A stretch of DNA of 64,000 nucleotides, from assembly GCF_002860405.1 (NCBI RefSeq), contig NZ_NMWV01000016.1, positions 94,222-158,221 on the forward strand, written 5' to 3'. Below the pieces are notes generated by a model that was not told the origin of the DNA, made no database searches, and was given only the letters and a program-made list of their open reading frames with translations. Positions 45,842 to 55,346 of this stretch are shown in pieces (positions within the stretch are counted from its first letter, which is position 1; every line of letters starts with the position of its first letter). This DNA is from Bifidobacterium imperatoris. GTDB lineage: Bacteria > Actinomycetota > Actinomycetes > Actinomycetales > Bifidobacteriaceae. The translations under genes and the position numbers were made by a program.

Positions 45842-48418
45842 ATGGCACGTCACCATCATCAGAAGAATGAAGCATCAACAACGCTGAGTCCTTCGCAACG
45901 GTACGCATCATTTCAAAAAGTCAAGCAGCGCAGAGCATCTGTTGCAGCACGTTTTGCCGCAACACTGCCCTTTGATTTAGACGATTTCCAGACCGAAGCT
46001 AATGAGGCATTGGAACAAGGTAGCAATGTACTGGTTGCAGCGCCTACCGGTGCTGGTAAAACGGTGGTAGCTGACTTTGCCATATATCTTGCTCAGGAAC
46101 GTAATGTCAAAGCGTTCTACACCACTCCCATCAAGGCACTAAGCAACCAGAAGTACCATGATTTGGTGGAGATTTATGGCCAGGATAAAGTAGGACTGCT
46201 CACCGGAGATACCTCCATTAATTCCGAGGCGGATATTGTGGTGATGACCACTGAAGTGCTCCGCAACATGATTTATGAGCGTTCAACGACTTTGACGGCG
46301 TTGCGCTATGTGATTTTGGATGAGGTGCATTATCTTGCCGATCGATTCCGCGGACCGGTTTGGGAAGAGGTCATTATCCATTTGCCGCAAACGGTGAGAA
46401 TCGTTGGCCTATCAGCCACCGTATCCAACGTGGAGGATTTCTCTAACTGGATTTCCTCGGTTCGAGGAGACACCAAACTGGTTATCAGCGAGCATCGTCC
46501 GGTGCCGCTTGAACAGCATGTTATTGTGCAGGCTGATGATCATACCGAGCCCGAGGTCCTTGATTTATACCGCAGGGATGGCAACGGTCAGCAAACCACC
46601 AAGCTCAATCCGGAACTCATCAATACGATGGATAGATTCGATCGCAAAGCGGCACGACGTCGCGGTGAACAACGCCCAGACAAGCGTAAAGGGTTCAAGG
46701 GAAAAGGTCCTAAAGGCCATACGCCCAAACCTCAACGACATACGCCTCGCCGCTGGGCTGTCGTCGATGAATTGAATTTCCTCGGCATGCTTCCGGGCAT
46801 TTACTTCATTTTTTCCCGTAACGGCTGCGATCAAGCTGTGGAACAGTGCATCAATGCTGGTCTGGAGCTCACCACCGATGAGGAAGCAGTCAAGATTCGC
46901 CGCATCGTAGATGAAATGGTATCTGGCCAGCTGAGCCAGGAGGACTTGAAGGCCCTTCATTTCTCGAGGTTCCGTTTTGCTCTGGAGGAAGGTTTCGCCT
47001 CGCATCATGCCGGTATGATTGCTTTGTTCCGCCAGATTGTCGAAAGACTCTTTGAAGAGGGTCTCGTCAAAATGGTATTCGCCACTGAAACACTGGCTTT
47101 GGGCATCAATATGCCAGCGCGTTGCGTGGTGGTGGAAAAGCTCGAGAAATTCAATGGAACCGGTCATGTGGCGCTCACGCCTGGAGAGTTCACACAGCTC
47201 ACCGGCCGTGCCGGCAGACGTGGCATCGACACGATTGGCCATGCCATTGTGGTTGATCATCAAGATTTCGTACCTGCTACTGCTGCAGCTCTGTCATCCA
47301 AGCGTGTTTATCCGCTCCATTCCAGCTTCCGGCCAACATTCAATATGGCTGTGAACCTGCTGAATACCAGCGACTATGAGACCGCACGCGTCACATTGGA
47401 CCAATCATTTGCACAGTGGGAAGCCAACGAATCGGCATGGCAGCTTGAATCGCAGATCATCACATTGAAGAACGCTTTGGAAGGCTATGAACAGGCGTTC
47501 CAATGCAATCATGGTGATTTCAAGGAATTCATGACCATTCGCATGCAATTAAGCGAGGTTGAAAAAGAAGGCCGCCGCAAACTCAAGCATGAAATATTCC
47601 TCACCGAGCAGGATCGTGCCCACGCGTTCCAGCAACTCGATGAGAAAATCAGTACGCTGCGCAAAGCCGAACGTGAGCATCCTTGCCGTAATTGCCCGGA
47701 TCTTCAACAGCACCTGAAGTGGGGGCATCGGTGGGCACGGGAGACACGGGAACTTGCACGAGTGCAAAATCGTTATGATTCACGCACCGGTTCCGTGGCA
47801 AGGCAATTCGATCATATCTGCGATATCCTGTGCCAGCTTGGTTATTTGGATAAGCATGAGCATGATTCAGGCCATATTGATATGACGCTTACGGATAAAG
47901 GCCGACTACTGCGTCGAATCTACAGTGAGCATGACCTCGAATTATGTGAAGCGTTGTTGGCGGGAACGTTCAACAAACTCGATGCTCGAGGATTTGCCGC
48001 CGTGCTGTCCAGTCTGGTTTATGAATCACGCCGAGGTTCACAAGGGGAGCCGCGCCATTATCCAGGTGGCATTTCCGGTAGGATTGCGATCGCCTCGTCA
48101 CAGCTTAAAGGCATATGCGCCGGCATCGATATGTTGTGCGAGGATCACGGTCTTGATGAAATGCAGCAACCCGACTGCGGCATCGTCGACATCATGTACG
48201 AGTGGGCGGATGGCGGATCACTGGCATCCTGCTTGTATGGTACCGATATGACCGGCGGTGATTTTGTACGTACCGCAAAACGTCTGGCTGATGTACTTCA
48301 ACAGGTTGCCGTTGCGGGACCACTGCCTATGGATGGGGGAGATGCGCTGCAAGACATCGCCCATGAGGCAGCCGACCGTGTCAATCGAGGGATCGTCTCC
48401 TATTCCGGAGTTGAATAA
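45842..48418 (+). CDS. helY: DEAD/DEAH-box RNA helicase, HelY/Ski2-like
   Basis: An 858-aa superfamily 2 helicase. Motif I is VAAPTGAGKTVVADF, motif II DEVHYL, motif III SATVSN, and motif VI region LTGRAGRRGIDTIGHAI. A basic insert near residues 265-300 (lysine/proline-rich) and a C-terminal DSHCT-like domain match HelY/Mtr4-type proteins linked to RNA turnover. It ends the WYL-membrane protein-helY unit. rbpA follows after 90 bp with its own likely promoter. Confidence 0.92.
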   Translation: MARHHHQKNEASTTLSPSQRYASFQKVKQRRASVAARFAATLPFDLDDFQTEANEALEQGSNVLVAAPTGAGKTVVADFAIYLAQERNVKAFYTTPIKALSNQKYHDLVEIYGQDKVGLLTGDTSINSEADIVVMTTEVLRNMIYERSTTLTALRYVILDEVHYLADRFRGPVWEEVIIHLPQTVRIVGLSATVSNVEDFSNWISSVRGDTKLVISEHRPVPLEQHVIVQADDHTEPEVLDLYRRDGNGQQTTKLNPELINTMDRFDRKAARRRGEQRPDKRKGFKGKGPKGHTPKPQRHTPRRWAVVDELNFLGMLPGIYFIFSRNGCDQAVEQCINAGLELTTDEEAVKIRRIVDEMVSGQLSQEDLKALHFSRFRFALEEGFASHHAGMIALFRQIVERLFEEGLVKMVFATETLALGINMPARCVVVEKLEKFNGTGHVALTPGEFTQLTGRAGRRGIDTIGHAIVVDHQDFVPATAAALSSKRVYPLHSSFRPTFNMAVNLLNTSDYETARVTLDQSFAQWEANESAWQLESQIITLKNALEGYEQAFQCNHGDFKEFMTIRMQLSEVEKEGRRKLKHEIFLTEQDRAHAFQQLDEKISTLRKAEREHPCRNCPDLQQHLKWGHRWARETRELARVQNRYDSRTGSVARQFDHICDILCQLGYLDKHEHDSGHIDMTLTDKGRLLRRIYSEHDLELCEALLAGTFNKLDARGFAAVLSSLVYESRRGSQGEPRHYPGGISGRIAIASSQLKGICAGIDMLCEDHGLDEMQQPDCGIVDIMYEWADGGSLASCLYGTDMTGGDFVRTAKRLADVLQQVAVAGPLPMDGGDALQDIAHEAADRVNRGIVSYSGVE

Positions 48419-48508
48419 TCAGCCGAATCATAAGTATGGGAATAGGCACCAAGTCCGAACTGTTGCGTACAGTAGTACGGTTACTGAAATTGCAAGGAGG
48501 ATGCCAAT

Positions 48509-48856
48509 ATGGCAGAACGTAGCCTTAGGGGTATGAGCATCGGAGCGAAGTCGCTGGAATCCGACGATAATGTGGATTTCGCCGCAAGGAACGATGTGGC
48601 ATACGTGTGCCCGAAGGGTCACCGTACCATCTTGCCGTTCGCTGAAGGCGCTGAAGTGCCGGATGAGTGGGAATGCCGTTGTGGTTCCGTGGCACATCGT
48701 GAAGGCGATGATGACCGTGAAGCTGACGAAATCAGCAAGCCGAGCCGTACGCATTGGGATATGCTGCTGGAGCGCCGCAGTGAGGAAGAACTTGCCAAGC
48801 TGCTTGAGAAGCGTCTGCAAATGCACCGCGACGGTTGGATTCCTGATTACGAGTGA
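48509..48856 (+). CDS. rbpA: RNA polymerase-binding protein RbpA
   Basis: A 115-aa actinobacterial general transcription factor that binds the housekeeping sigma factor and stabilises the open promoter complex. Seen are a core with a C-x3-H ... C-x-C zinc-like motif (YVCPKGHRTILPF, WECRCGS) and the sigma-interacting tail (RTHWDMLLERRSEEELAKLL). CAAGGAGG lies 8 nt before the ATG. A terminator follows. Confidence 0.95.
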   Translation: MAERSLRGMSIGAKSLESDDNVDFAARNDVAYVCPKGHRTILPFAEGAEVPDEWECRCGSVAHREGDDDREADEISKPSRTHWDMLLERRSEEELAKLLEKRLQMHRDGWIPDYE

Positions 48857-48903
48857 TGATTTGCTCCTAATTTCACGGAGCAAGTTGAACAACACGTAAA
48901 CTT

Positions 48904-48928
48904 ATGCCCAGTCAAAGCGACTGGGCAT
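48904..48928 (+). terminator. Terminator after rbpA
   Basis: ATGCCCAGTC/GACTGGGCAT with a 5-nt loop, 48 bp after rbpA. Confidence 0.7.
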
Positions 48929-49012
48929 AATCATTGCTGGACATGTTGCTCATACTGCTGGATGCAGCATCGGCAACGCACATCTCAAGAAAGAAAACAG
49001 GGGAGTACCTTC

Positions 49013-49732
49013 ATGGCACAGCATCCGAGGAATGTGGTTCTGCTTGATCTCGATGGCACGCTGACCAAGTCTGATGGCGGTATCATCGCATCCGTTGTTA
49101 AGACGTTTGAAGCGCTGGGCCGCCCCGTACCGGATGACGCTGAACTGAAGCGATTCATCGGACCTGCCATTATCGAATCCCTGCAGCGCAATCATGTGCC
49201 AGCCGACGAACTCGATCATGCGGTCGACATCTACCGTAGCTACTATGCCGATAAAGCCGTATTCGACGATCCGAATGAGCCTGGCAACAAGGTGCCCGGC
49301 CGCTTGGTGAATGTGGTATTCCCAGGTATCCGCGAACAGCTTCTGAAGCTTCGCGAGGACGGTTATTATCTGGCATTGGCCAGCTGCAAGCCTGAATACC
49401 AGTGCATTCCGATCTGCGAGCATTTCCATTTAACCGAGCTGCTTGATGGTATTTACGGCGCTTCCAAGGACAATACTCGTCTCGACAAGGATCAGGTTAT
49501 CCGTTACTGCTTCGACAAAATCGGCTTTGACCCGGCGCAAGGGGATAAGGCCGTGATGATCGGCGATCGTTATACCGATATCGATGGTGCCCGTGCTTGT
49601 GGGCTGGATACCATTGGATGCCGTTGGGGTTATGCGCCAGAAGGTGAAATGGAAGAACACGGCGTCTACGAAATCATCGAGACCACTGATCAGCTTGAAG
49701 ACGCAGTGAATCGTTACTTCGCCTCGCACTGA
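49013..49732 (+). CDS. HAD-superfamily phosphatase (Gph/PGP-like)
   Basis: A 239-aa HAD hydrolase of subfamily IA. Motif I is LLDLDGTLTKSDGG near residue 9, motif II LALASCKPE, and motif IV MIGDRYTDIDGA. The GCRWGYAPEGE end is typical of phosphoglycolate-phosphatase-like proteins. The substrate is not known. The ATG at 49013 has GGGGAG upstream; a 17-residue longer frame exists but has no ribosome site. A large inverted repeat begins 18 bp after the stop. Confidence 0.86.
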   Translation: MAQHPRNVVLLDLDGTLTKSDGGIIASVVKTFEALGRPVPDDAELKRFIGPAIIESLQRNHVPADELDHAVDIYRSYYADKAVFDDPNEPGNKVPGRLVNVVFPGIREQLLKLREDGYYLALASCKPEYQCIPICEHFHLTELLDGIYGASKDNTRLDKDQVIRYCFDKIGFDPAQGDKAVMIGDRYTDIDGARACGLDTIGCRWGYAPEGEMEEHGVYEIIETTDQLEDAVNRYFASH

Positions 49733-49750
49733 TACATGATGAGTGTTAGC

Positions 49751-49838
49751 GTGAGAGGTTTGGTGTTGTAGTCCTAGGATCGCTCCGGGCCGCTCGGGCC
49801 GAGTCTTACGCCTAGGACTACAACACCAAACCTCTCAC
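49751..49838. repeat. Large inverted-repeat element, copy 2
   Basis: Perfect 28-bp arms (49751-49778 and 49811-49838; the left arm begins GTGAGAGGTTTGGTGTTG) around a 32-nt loop. The loop shares with the 21224 element the order CTC, GGCCG-Y-TCGG(G)CC, AG, CYTACG, while the arms are unrelated. It lies between two convergent genes. Confidence 0.85.
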
Positions 49839-49951
49839 TATGTGCATCTTAATAAGAAACTGCGTGGCATGTCGGATAGCTCGGGGAGACTGCAGCGCAA
49901 ACTTGATATAAGAAAAAGCGCAATCTAATCTGACATAACGTACATTATCGG

Positions 49952-50353
49952 CTATTTTGCCATATCGCCATTCTTATGGATGGCCAGGCCAAGCTGTCGG
50001 TCCATTTCGGTTTCCATCGCATTATGCGCTTGCAAATACATAACCAAAATCTCAAGCATCACCAAAACAATAATGATGATTGCCGCAGCCAATGCATTCA
50101 TTTCATAGAAATCGCGAACATCAGTGTCCATATACCCAGCAGTCAAGGCATATACGGGAAACGGTACAATTGCCATAATAAAAGACACAACATGCAGCAT
50201 CACCATATTCCAGCTGACCGGATATACCGGTGGACGTTTGCTGCGTGGCGTAAAAATGTGACCTCGCATAATGGTCATACAAATGATGTTGAACGCTAGT
50301 ACAGCTGCGATAATCCACAGTAATGCCGGTAGTAATTCGACAAACATCGTCAT
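49952..50353 (-). CDS. Small membrane protein, unknown
   Basis: A 133-aa protein with three clear hydrophobic helices (about residues 5-28, 48-72 and 86-108) and a short charged tail. No family was recognised. The ATG has GGAATGAG upstream, a weak ribosome site. It lies downstream of the MerR gene's terminator on the same strand and so is probably its own transcript. Confidence 0.6.
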   Translation of the reverse strand: MTMFVELLPALLWIIAAVLAFNIICMTIMRGHIFTPRSKRPPVYPVSWNMVMLHVVSFIMAIVPFPVYALTAGYMDTDVRDFYEMNALAAAIIIIVLVMLEILVMYLQAHNAMETEMDRQLGLAIHKNGDMAK

Positions 50354-50410
50354 CTCATTCCTATGTTGGTCAGTTCAATCAGTTCATATCGGTACATCAA
50401 CAGTTTTGCT

Positions 50411-50450
50411 GATAAAGAAAAACGATTTGCTGATATGCTCAACAAATCGT
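50411..50450 (-). terminator. Terminator after the MerR gene
   Basis: On the minus strand: ACGATTTG...CAAATCGT followed by TTTTCTTTATC. It ends the long minus-strand operon. Confidence 0.75.
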
Positions 50451-50470
50451 CCAGATATTTCATCGATGGG

Positions 50471-51103
50471 TTAAGCCATCTCACGTTGTAATCGACGTGC
50501 TTCAAGCTTTTTGCGCATACGCATCGCAGTCAGTTCATCAATCGGCCGACTGGTACTGATTTTCACCGGTTGCGCTTCCAAATCGACATAATCCTCATGT
50601 TCCAATGCGGCCTCAATCTGGTGCCACAACGAACCTACAGACACAGCGAACACAGCTTTGCCGCTTTGCAACAGCTCGAGCATTTGCTCGCTCGTAGTGC
50701 ACTCATGCACATGCTGCCCATCGCACATGATGGTCACATTCGCCAACTGATCAGTACTTCGTTGAGTAAGGAATCCTATGGCAGCTGTCACATTCTGCAG
50801 ATTAACTCCGGCATCAAGAAGCCTTTTGGAGACGGCCAAAATAACCACATCTTTAAACGAATACAAACGCCGTGATCCTGAACCATGCGATGGGGTTATT
50901 GATGGCTCAACAATCTGTTTGCGAGCCCAATAATCCAGCTGGCGATAGGTGATACCGGCTACTTTAGACGCAACAGTACCACGATAACCGCGTTTCACCT
51001 CTTGTTCATCAGCAGTGGAGAACAACTCCCCCTGAATCGCTTCATCGTTCAAGTTCTCACGCTCCTCGAGCGGAATATGAAGATGCAGTCCGGTGGCTCC
51101 CAT
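50471..51103 (-). CDS. MerR-family transcriptional regulator (FtsR-like)
   Basis: A 210-aa regulator. The MerR winged helix is at residues ~40-110: GYRGTVASKVAGITYRQLDYWARKQIVEPS, then GSRRLYSFKDVVILAVSKRLLDAG. The sequence and the FHA gene directly upstream match the actinobacterial Rv1828/FtsR group, which controls cell-division genes in corynebacteria. The start at 51103 has AAGGAG 7 nt upstream. A shared target in bifidobacteria is inference. Confidence 0.85.
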   Translation of the reverse strand: MGATGLHLHIPLEERENLNDEAIQGELFSTADEQEVKRGYRGTVASKVAGITYRQLDYWARKQIVEPSITPSHGSGSRRLYSFKDVVILAVSKRLLDAGVNLQNVTAAIGFLTQRSTDQLANVTIMCDGQHVHECTTSEQMLELLQSGKAVFAVSVGSLWHQIEAALEHEDYVDLEAQPVKISTSRPIDELTAMRMRKKLEARRLQREMA

Positions 51104-51182
51104 CACACACTCCTTCACCTACGCTGGCCTGAACTGTGGATTACCATTGCTCAGACCAGTGTAAGTTCATCGGAGGGTCTGC

Positions 51183-51626
51183 TTAGTGAGAGATAACGGC
51201 GGATTTAGTGAAGAATACGAGTCGGAATTTGCCGATCATGATTTCATCGCCGTTCTTCAGCACGGCCTGATCGACACGCTGACGATTCACATAGGTACCG
51301 TTCAAGCTGCCGGCATCGATAACGGAGAATTGTCCGTTGACACGGCGGAATACTGCATGCTGGCGGGAAACCGTGGAATCATCCAGAAGAATATCCGCAC
51401 GAGGATCACGGCCAACGGTAATCTCATCCTCGTCAAGCAGATAACGGGAACCGGAAACCGCTCCCCTAGTGGAAATCAGCAGTGCCGTTCCTTCAGCCAA
51501 ACGGGTGATCGTATCCAGATCCTCTTGGGTCAGGGGACGGTCGCCAGTGGAGGTAACGGGCAATACATTAATAGCAGGCAAACCGATAATGGTGGTTTCG
51601 CCTGCGCTTGGAATCGGATCAGTCAT
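51183..51626 (-). CDS. FHA-domain protein (GarA/OdhI-like)
   Basis: A 147-aa forkhead-associated protein. The phosphothreonine-binding domain is at residues ~62-140: ITVGRDPRADILLDDSTVSRQHAVFRR and GSLNGTYVNRQRV. An N-terminal ETTI motif resembles the threonine pair phosphorylated by Ser/Thr kinases in GarA/OdhI, which inhibits 2-oxoglutarate metabolism. Since bifidobacteria lack a full citrate cycle, its target may differ. It is followed by the MerR gene and preceded by a DUF881 gene (6-bp gap). Confidence 0.88.
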   Translation of the reverse strand: MTDPIPSAGETTIIGLPAINVLPVTSTGDRPLTQEDLDTITRLAEGTALLISTRGAVSGSRYLLDEDEITVGRDPRADILLDDSTVSRQHAVFRRVNGQFSVIDAGSLNGTYVNRQRVDQAVLKNGDEIMIGKFRLVFFTKSAVISH

Positions 51627-51632
51627 AACTCC

Positions 51633-52454
51633 TCATTCTACCGTCTTCGCGTACTTATTTTGCGTAGCTTCGCGTACTTCGTCAATGATGATGTTATCCG
51701 AGGATTGTACATCGACGCTGGAACCATATTTAACCTGCAGCTGGGCTCCAACACCGCCTGCGATATCGACTGCGTTGGAGAGCTCTTGCGGATTGCCGAT
51801 GGCTTTGACCACAAACGGTGGTTTGATGGTCGTACCATCACAAATCAGTCCGTCATCAGTGTCCTGAATGTATGTGGATGCCACCACACGAACACTGTTG
51901 ATGGCCATAACCTCGGCACCGGCATTGCGTAACTCTTCAATGAGATTGAACATAATTGAAGCATCGACTTTGGCTTCGGTGCCTCTGCTGATAGTAACGG
52001 TCACTCCCCTGCCGCGCGCTGGCAATCTACCAGAAATCAGGCCGCTTGTTTCCTCATTCTGCTTGGCGATTTTGCGAGCCTGTTCCTGCTCGTTCGCAGC
52101 GGATTTCAAGGAATTCAGCTGATTGGACAGCTGAGTTTTGCGTTGCTCAAGATTGGAAATCTGAGTGTTTGATTCGTTGAGCAAGCGCACAAGTTCGTTT
52201 TCATCCAACGTTTCATACGTGGATTTGCTGTTATTGATTTGACTCATGTATGCAAATCCCAATAATGCGCACATGAGCATGACCAGAATAGAGGAAATAA
52301 GGCGGGAACGGTTGGAGTGCGCGTTCAAATCCCTGCGAGGCTTTTTGCGCACTTTAGGGAATGAACCGGTTTCCATCCGGTCGTTAACCTTGTCTTGGGC
52401 ATGCTGGTCGTGCAGTTTCTCCAGCATGTTATCCGAGCGTGATCTGCGTGCCAT
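51633..52454 (-). CDS. DUF881-family membrane-anchored protein (second copy)
   Basis: A 273-aa protein with a basic N-terminus, one transmembrane helix (residues ~48-68), a coiled-coil stretch (ISNLEQRKTQLSNQLNSLKS) and an extracytoplasmic DUF881 domain (RGVTVTISRG, VMAINSVRVVASTYIQ, PPFVVKAIGNPQEL). Its role is unknown; the family appears tied to the cell envelope. A paralog lies two genes upstream, with the small basic protein gene in between. Confidence 0.85.
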   Translation of the reverse strand: MARRSRSDNMLEKLHDQHAQDKVNDRMETGSFPKVRKKPRRDLNAHSNRSRLISSILVMLMCALLGFAYMSQINNSKSTYETLDENELVRLLNESNTQISNLEQRKTQLSNQLNSLKSAANEQEQARKIAKQNEETSGLISGRLPARGRGVTVTISRGTEAKVDASIMFNLIEELRNAGAEVMAINSVRVVASTYIQDTDDGLICDGTTIKPPFVVKAIGNPQELSNAVDIAGGVGAQLQVKYGSSVDVQSSDNIIIDEVREATQNKYAKTVE

Positions 52455-52456
52455 CG

Positions 52457-52792
52457 TCAGCCTCTGAAGATAAAGCGCCTGATGGCGGACACATTGGAGA
52501 AGATGCGGATGCCCAGTACCACGATGACTGCGGTCTGCAACTGCGAGCCTACGCCAAGCTGATTGCCGAGGAACACCAACAGTGTTGCGGTGATGACGTT
52601 GGCAAGGAAGGAGATGACAAACACGCGGTCTGAGAAGCTCCGTTCAAAGTAAGCGCGAGCGGCGCCAAGCAATGCGTCCAATGCGGCGACCACCATAATC
52701 GGCAAGTAGGGCTGCATCACCACGGGGATGTCCGGCTTAACGAACACGCCGACGACAACACCGATAATCAGACCTAGAACGGCTGCCATCAC
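52457..52792 (-). CDS. sbp: Small basic protein Sbp (DUF1290)
   Basis: A 111-aa membrane protein with three hydrophobic segments. It starts MMAAVLGLIIGVVVGVF and shows the family segment PYLPIMVVAALDALLGAARAYFE. DUF1290/Sbp proteins accompany DUF881 genes across Gram-positives; their function is not established. It overlaps the upstream DUF881 gene by 4 bp and is 2 bp from the downstream one. Confidence 0.88.
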   Translation of the reverse strand: MMAAVLGLIIGVVVGVFVKPDIPVVMQPYLPIMVVAALDALLGAARAYFERSFSDRVFVISFLANVITATLLVFLGNQLGVGSQLQTAVIVVLGIRIFSNVSAIRRFIFRG

Positions 52793-53766
52793 TTATTCCT
52801 CTCTGCATACTGGATATCACCAGAAACCGCTGCTTCAAGTGTAATCGAATTCGATGTACTTACCTGTGGGTAGATACCGGCTTTTTTGAATGAATCGTAA
52901 AGGCTTTTGAGTTTCTTCTGCCCCATTTGTTCCGCCAATACGTTTTTATCGCCTATGGCTTCAATACTGTAGGGGCTTTCGATGGCGATCATGCCAATCA
53001 GAATATGTCCTCCTGCTTTGCGAATGGAAGTTTGCGCGCCGATACGGTTACCGTTGATGGATATTGCTTCGGCACCATTGCTGAACATGAGTGACACCAA
53101 TTGTTGAAGGTCGAGGTCAGTGATGACTCGAATATTGCTGGTTGTGCCGACGCGAGTTGAGGTGGATTGATCGGATTGGCTGGCTGCAATCGGGTCAGCC
53201 AGCGTCATGGTAATACCTGGACCGGTGACTCGAACGGTACCGTTGACCATTTCATCCTGCAGCAATGTGCTGCTTTTCACATTGCCGGAAATTTTCTTCG
53301 ATTGATTATCAACCTGGGTATTCAGCTCATTCACATCGCCGGTAAGCTGCTGAATCTGATCATTACGATCCTCGAGTTGGCTCACCAGAGTCTGCCGAAC
53401 CTGTTTGCGTGGATCGGATTGCAGTTGCTGCACGAAAAGACTACCGGCAAAACCCACGCCGACACAAATTACGAAAACGATGATGCGATTGAACCAAATG
53501 GAAAAAGCGGAACGATGCTCATGGATCAATCGAGAATCCGAGAACATCGGATCCATTGGTCGATTAACCAAATCGTCAATCAGCCGCAGTGAATCGTCAT
53601 CAGTCTTACGTCGGCGACGAGTACGAATGGCGGTGGCATCATTAGGGGCTAACGCATGGTGGGAATCTATGCCGGATATGGAGGATGAGAAAATGGCGCG
53701 ACGATGCACCGGCGCGTTATCCTCTGGTACAGGAAACGAGACCGGCGCAACGGAATCAAGCGCCAT
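52789..53766 (-). CDS. DUF881-family membrane-anchored protein (first copy)
   Basis: A 325-aa protein. A ~105-residue basic/disordered cytoplasmic region precedes one transmembrane helix (IIVFVICVGVGFAGSLFV), a coiled coil (LVSQLEDRNDQIQQLTGDVNELN) and the DUF881 domain (GPGITMTLADP, EAISINGNRIGAQTSIRKAG, SPYSIEAIGDK). The start is set at 53766, overlapping the pgsA-like gene by 11 bp. The frame runs further upstream inside that gene, but those residues are not protein-like. Confidence 0.85.
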   Translation of the reverse strand: MALDSVAPVSFPVPEDNAPVHRRAIFSSSISGIDSHHALAPNDATAIRTRRRRKTDDDSLRLIDDLVNRPMDPMFSDSRLIHEHRSAFSIWFNRIIVFVICVGVGFAGSLFVQQLQSDPRKQVRQTLVSQLEDRNDQIQQLTGDVNELNTQVDNQSKKISGNVKSSTLLQDEMVNGTVRVTGPGITMTLADPIAASQSDQSTSTRVGTTSNIRVITDLDLQQLVSLMFSNGAEAISINGNRIGAQTSIRKAGGHILIGMIAIESPYSIEAIGDKNVLAEQMGQKKLKSLYDSFKKAGIYPQVSTSNSITLEAAVSGDIQYAERNK

Positions 53767-54373
53767 ACTTCTCCCCCAGTTCCTTACGCAGCAATTCAAC
53801 ACCCTGACGCGTGTAAATGTATCCAGCAAGCCAGTACATGGCGATACCCCAAACGCCAGCGGCAAGAGCAGCCAAATACAACGTATGGAAGAACGGGTTG
53901 GAACCCAAATCAGCCACAATCAGTGCAGCAATGGAAATCATAAGCAGAGCTGTACCAGCTTTGCCGACGAAATGCACCGGCAGCGGACCGTAGTCATACT
54001 GGGCAAGCCATATAACCTGAATCGCCATCCATAAATCGCGCAAACCTACCACAATCAGCATCCACATAGGGATGATGTTGGCAATACCCAGAGCCAGAAT
54101 CGAGCATATAATCAGCAGACGATCGGCCAGGGGGTCGAGAATCTGGCCGATCTTACTCACCTGATTGAATTTGCGAGCGATAATGCCGTCCACACCATCG
54201 GATGCTGAAGAGATGGCGATGAGCGCCAACGCCTCTATCATGCTATGGCGTGAGATCAGTGCTGTGATGAATGGAATCGAAATGATTCGTAGTGCACTGA
54301 TCAGATTCGGAATCGTGAAATAGATATCACGGGCTTCCGGACTGTACTGCTTATCGGTGTTCTGTTGGGTCAT
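53756..54373 (-). CDS. pgsA: CDP-alcohol phosphatidyltransferase (PgsA-like)
   Basis: A 205-aa integral membrane enzyme. The signature D-x2-D-G-x2-A-R-x8-G-x3-D-x3-D is complete, starting at SDGVDGIIARKF. It joins a polar head group to CDP-diacylglycerol; phosphatidylglycerophosphate synthase or an actinobacterial inositol-phosphate synthase paralog are the options. The M. tuberculosis equivalent beside the DUF881 genes is pgsA2. The symbol is provisional. It lies 14 bp after hisG. Confidence 0.82.
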   Translation of the reverse strand: MTQQNTDKQYSPEARDIYFTIPNLISALRIISIPFITALISRHSMIEALALIAISSASDGVDGIIARKFNQVSKIGQILDPLADRLLIICSILALGIANIIPMWMLIVVGLRDLWMAIQVIWLAQYDYGPLPVHFVGKAGTALLMISIAALIVADLGSNPFFHTLYLAALAAGVWGIAMYWLAGYIYTRQGVELLRKELGEKYGA

Positions 54374-54387
54374 AACAGCTTTACAGT

Positions 54388-55239
54388 TTAGATGCGGGAT
54401 GCTTGCAATGCAGTGACGATAATGCCTCGTGCGCCGACTTCATACAAATCATCCATAAGCTGGTTGACCTTAGCCTTAGGCACCATAACACGCACAGCGT
54501 TCCACTGCTTATCATGCAGAGGAGAAATGGTCGGGCTTTCGAAACCTGGAGTAACGGCCACTGCGGCGGAGACCTTGCTTACCGGAATATCATAATCCAT
54601 CAGCACATACTGATGTGCCGTAAGCACACCCTGAAGTCGGCGGGTGAGCACTGCCAGCCGCGGATCCTTCTCGTCCAAACGAGGAGAACGAATAAGGCAG
54701 GCCTCGGAATGCATCAACGGTTCAGAGAACACACGCAGACCGGCGTTGCGCAACGTAGTGCCAGTGGAGACCACATCAGCAATCAAATCAGCCACGCCAA
54801 GCTGAACGGAGGATTCCACAGCACCATCCAAGTGGATGGTTTCGGCTTCAACACCGTGCTCCACCAGATAATCATGAACAAGCTTGTCGAACGTAGTGCC
54901 AACACGCTTGCCTTGAATATCTTCCAACGTGGAAATAGGGGAATCGTTCGGAGCTGCGAAACGGAAAGTCGAGGCTCCGAAGCCAAGCGGCATATGTTCA
55001 AGTGCCTCAGTGCCGGAATTCTTCAGCAAATCCTCTCCGGTGATGCCCACATCGATGGCGCCACGGCCAACGTATACCGCGATGTCAAGCGGACGCAGAT
55101 AGAACAGTTCAATATCGTTGTCGAGATCCTGCACCACGAGCTGACGCGGATTGGTGCGCAGACGATACCCTGCTTCGGCGAGCATATTCCATGCCGGCTC
55201 GGACAGCATTCCCTTGTTGGGTACGGCGATTCTCAGCAT
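54388..55239 (-). CDS. hisG: ATP phosphoribosyltransferase, long form
   Basis: A 283-aa enzyme for the first step of histidine synthesis. It starts [20 protein letters not shown] and shows [24 protein letters not shown]. The ~80-residue C-terminal extension is the ACT-like regulatory domain of the long HisG, which gives feedback inhibition by histidine without HisZ. hisE is just upstream on the same strand. GGGGAGAGGAG precedes the ATG. Confidence 0.95.
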   Translation of the reverse strand: MLRIAVPNKGMLSEPAWNMLAEAGYRLRTNPRQLVVQDLDNDIELFYLRPLDIAVYVGRGAIDVGITGEDLLKNSGTEALEHMPLGFGASTFRFAAPNDSPISTLEDIQGKRVGTTFDKLVHDYLVEHGVEAETIHLDGAVESSVQLGVADLIADVVSTGTTLRNAGLRVFSEPLMHSEACLIRSPRLDEKDPRLAVLTRRLQGVLTAHQYVLMDYDIPVSKVSAAVAVTPGFESPTISPLHDKQWNAVRVMVPKAKVNQLMDDLYEVGARGIIVTALQASRI

Positions 55240-55314
55240 GACTACTCCTCTCCCCTATTGGGAGTTGTTATTGGTTAGTGATGAAGTGTTGTGCTAATCG
55301 GTCCAAAGACCAAC

Positions 55315-55339
55315 AGGCCCGGCACTGGGCGCCGGGCCT
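55315..55339 (-). other. Hairpin between hisE and hisG
   Basis: AGGCCCGGC/GCCGGGCCT with a 7-nt loop, 8 bp after the hisE stop. The transcribed side has only a weak T-tract, so it may be an attenuator or mRNA-stabilising stem. Confidence 0.55.
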
Positions 55340-55346
55340 TGAAGGG

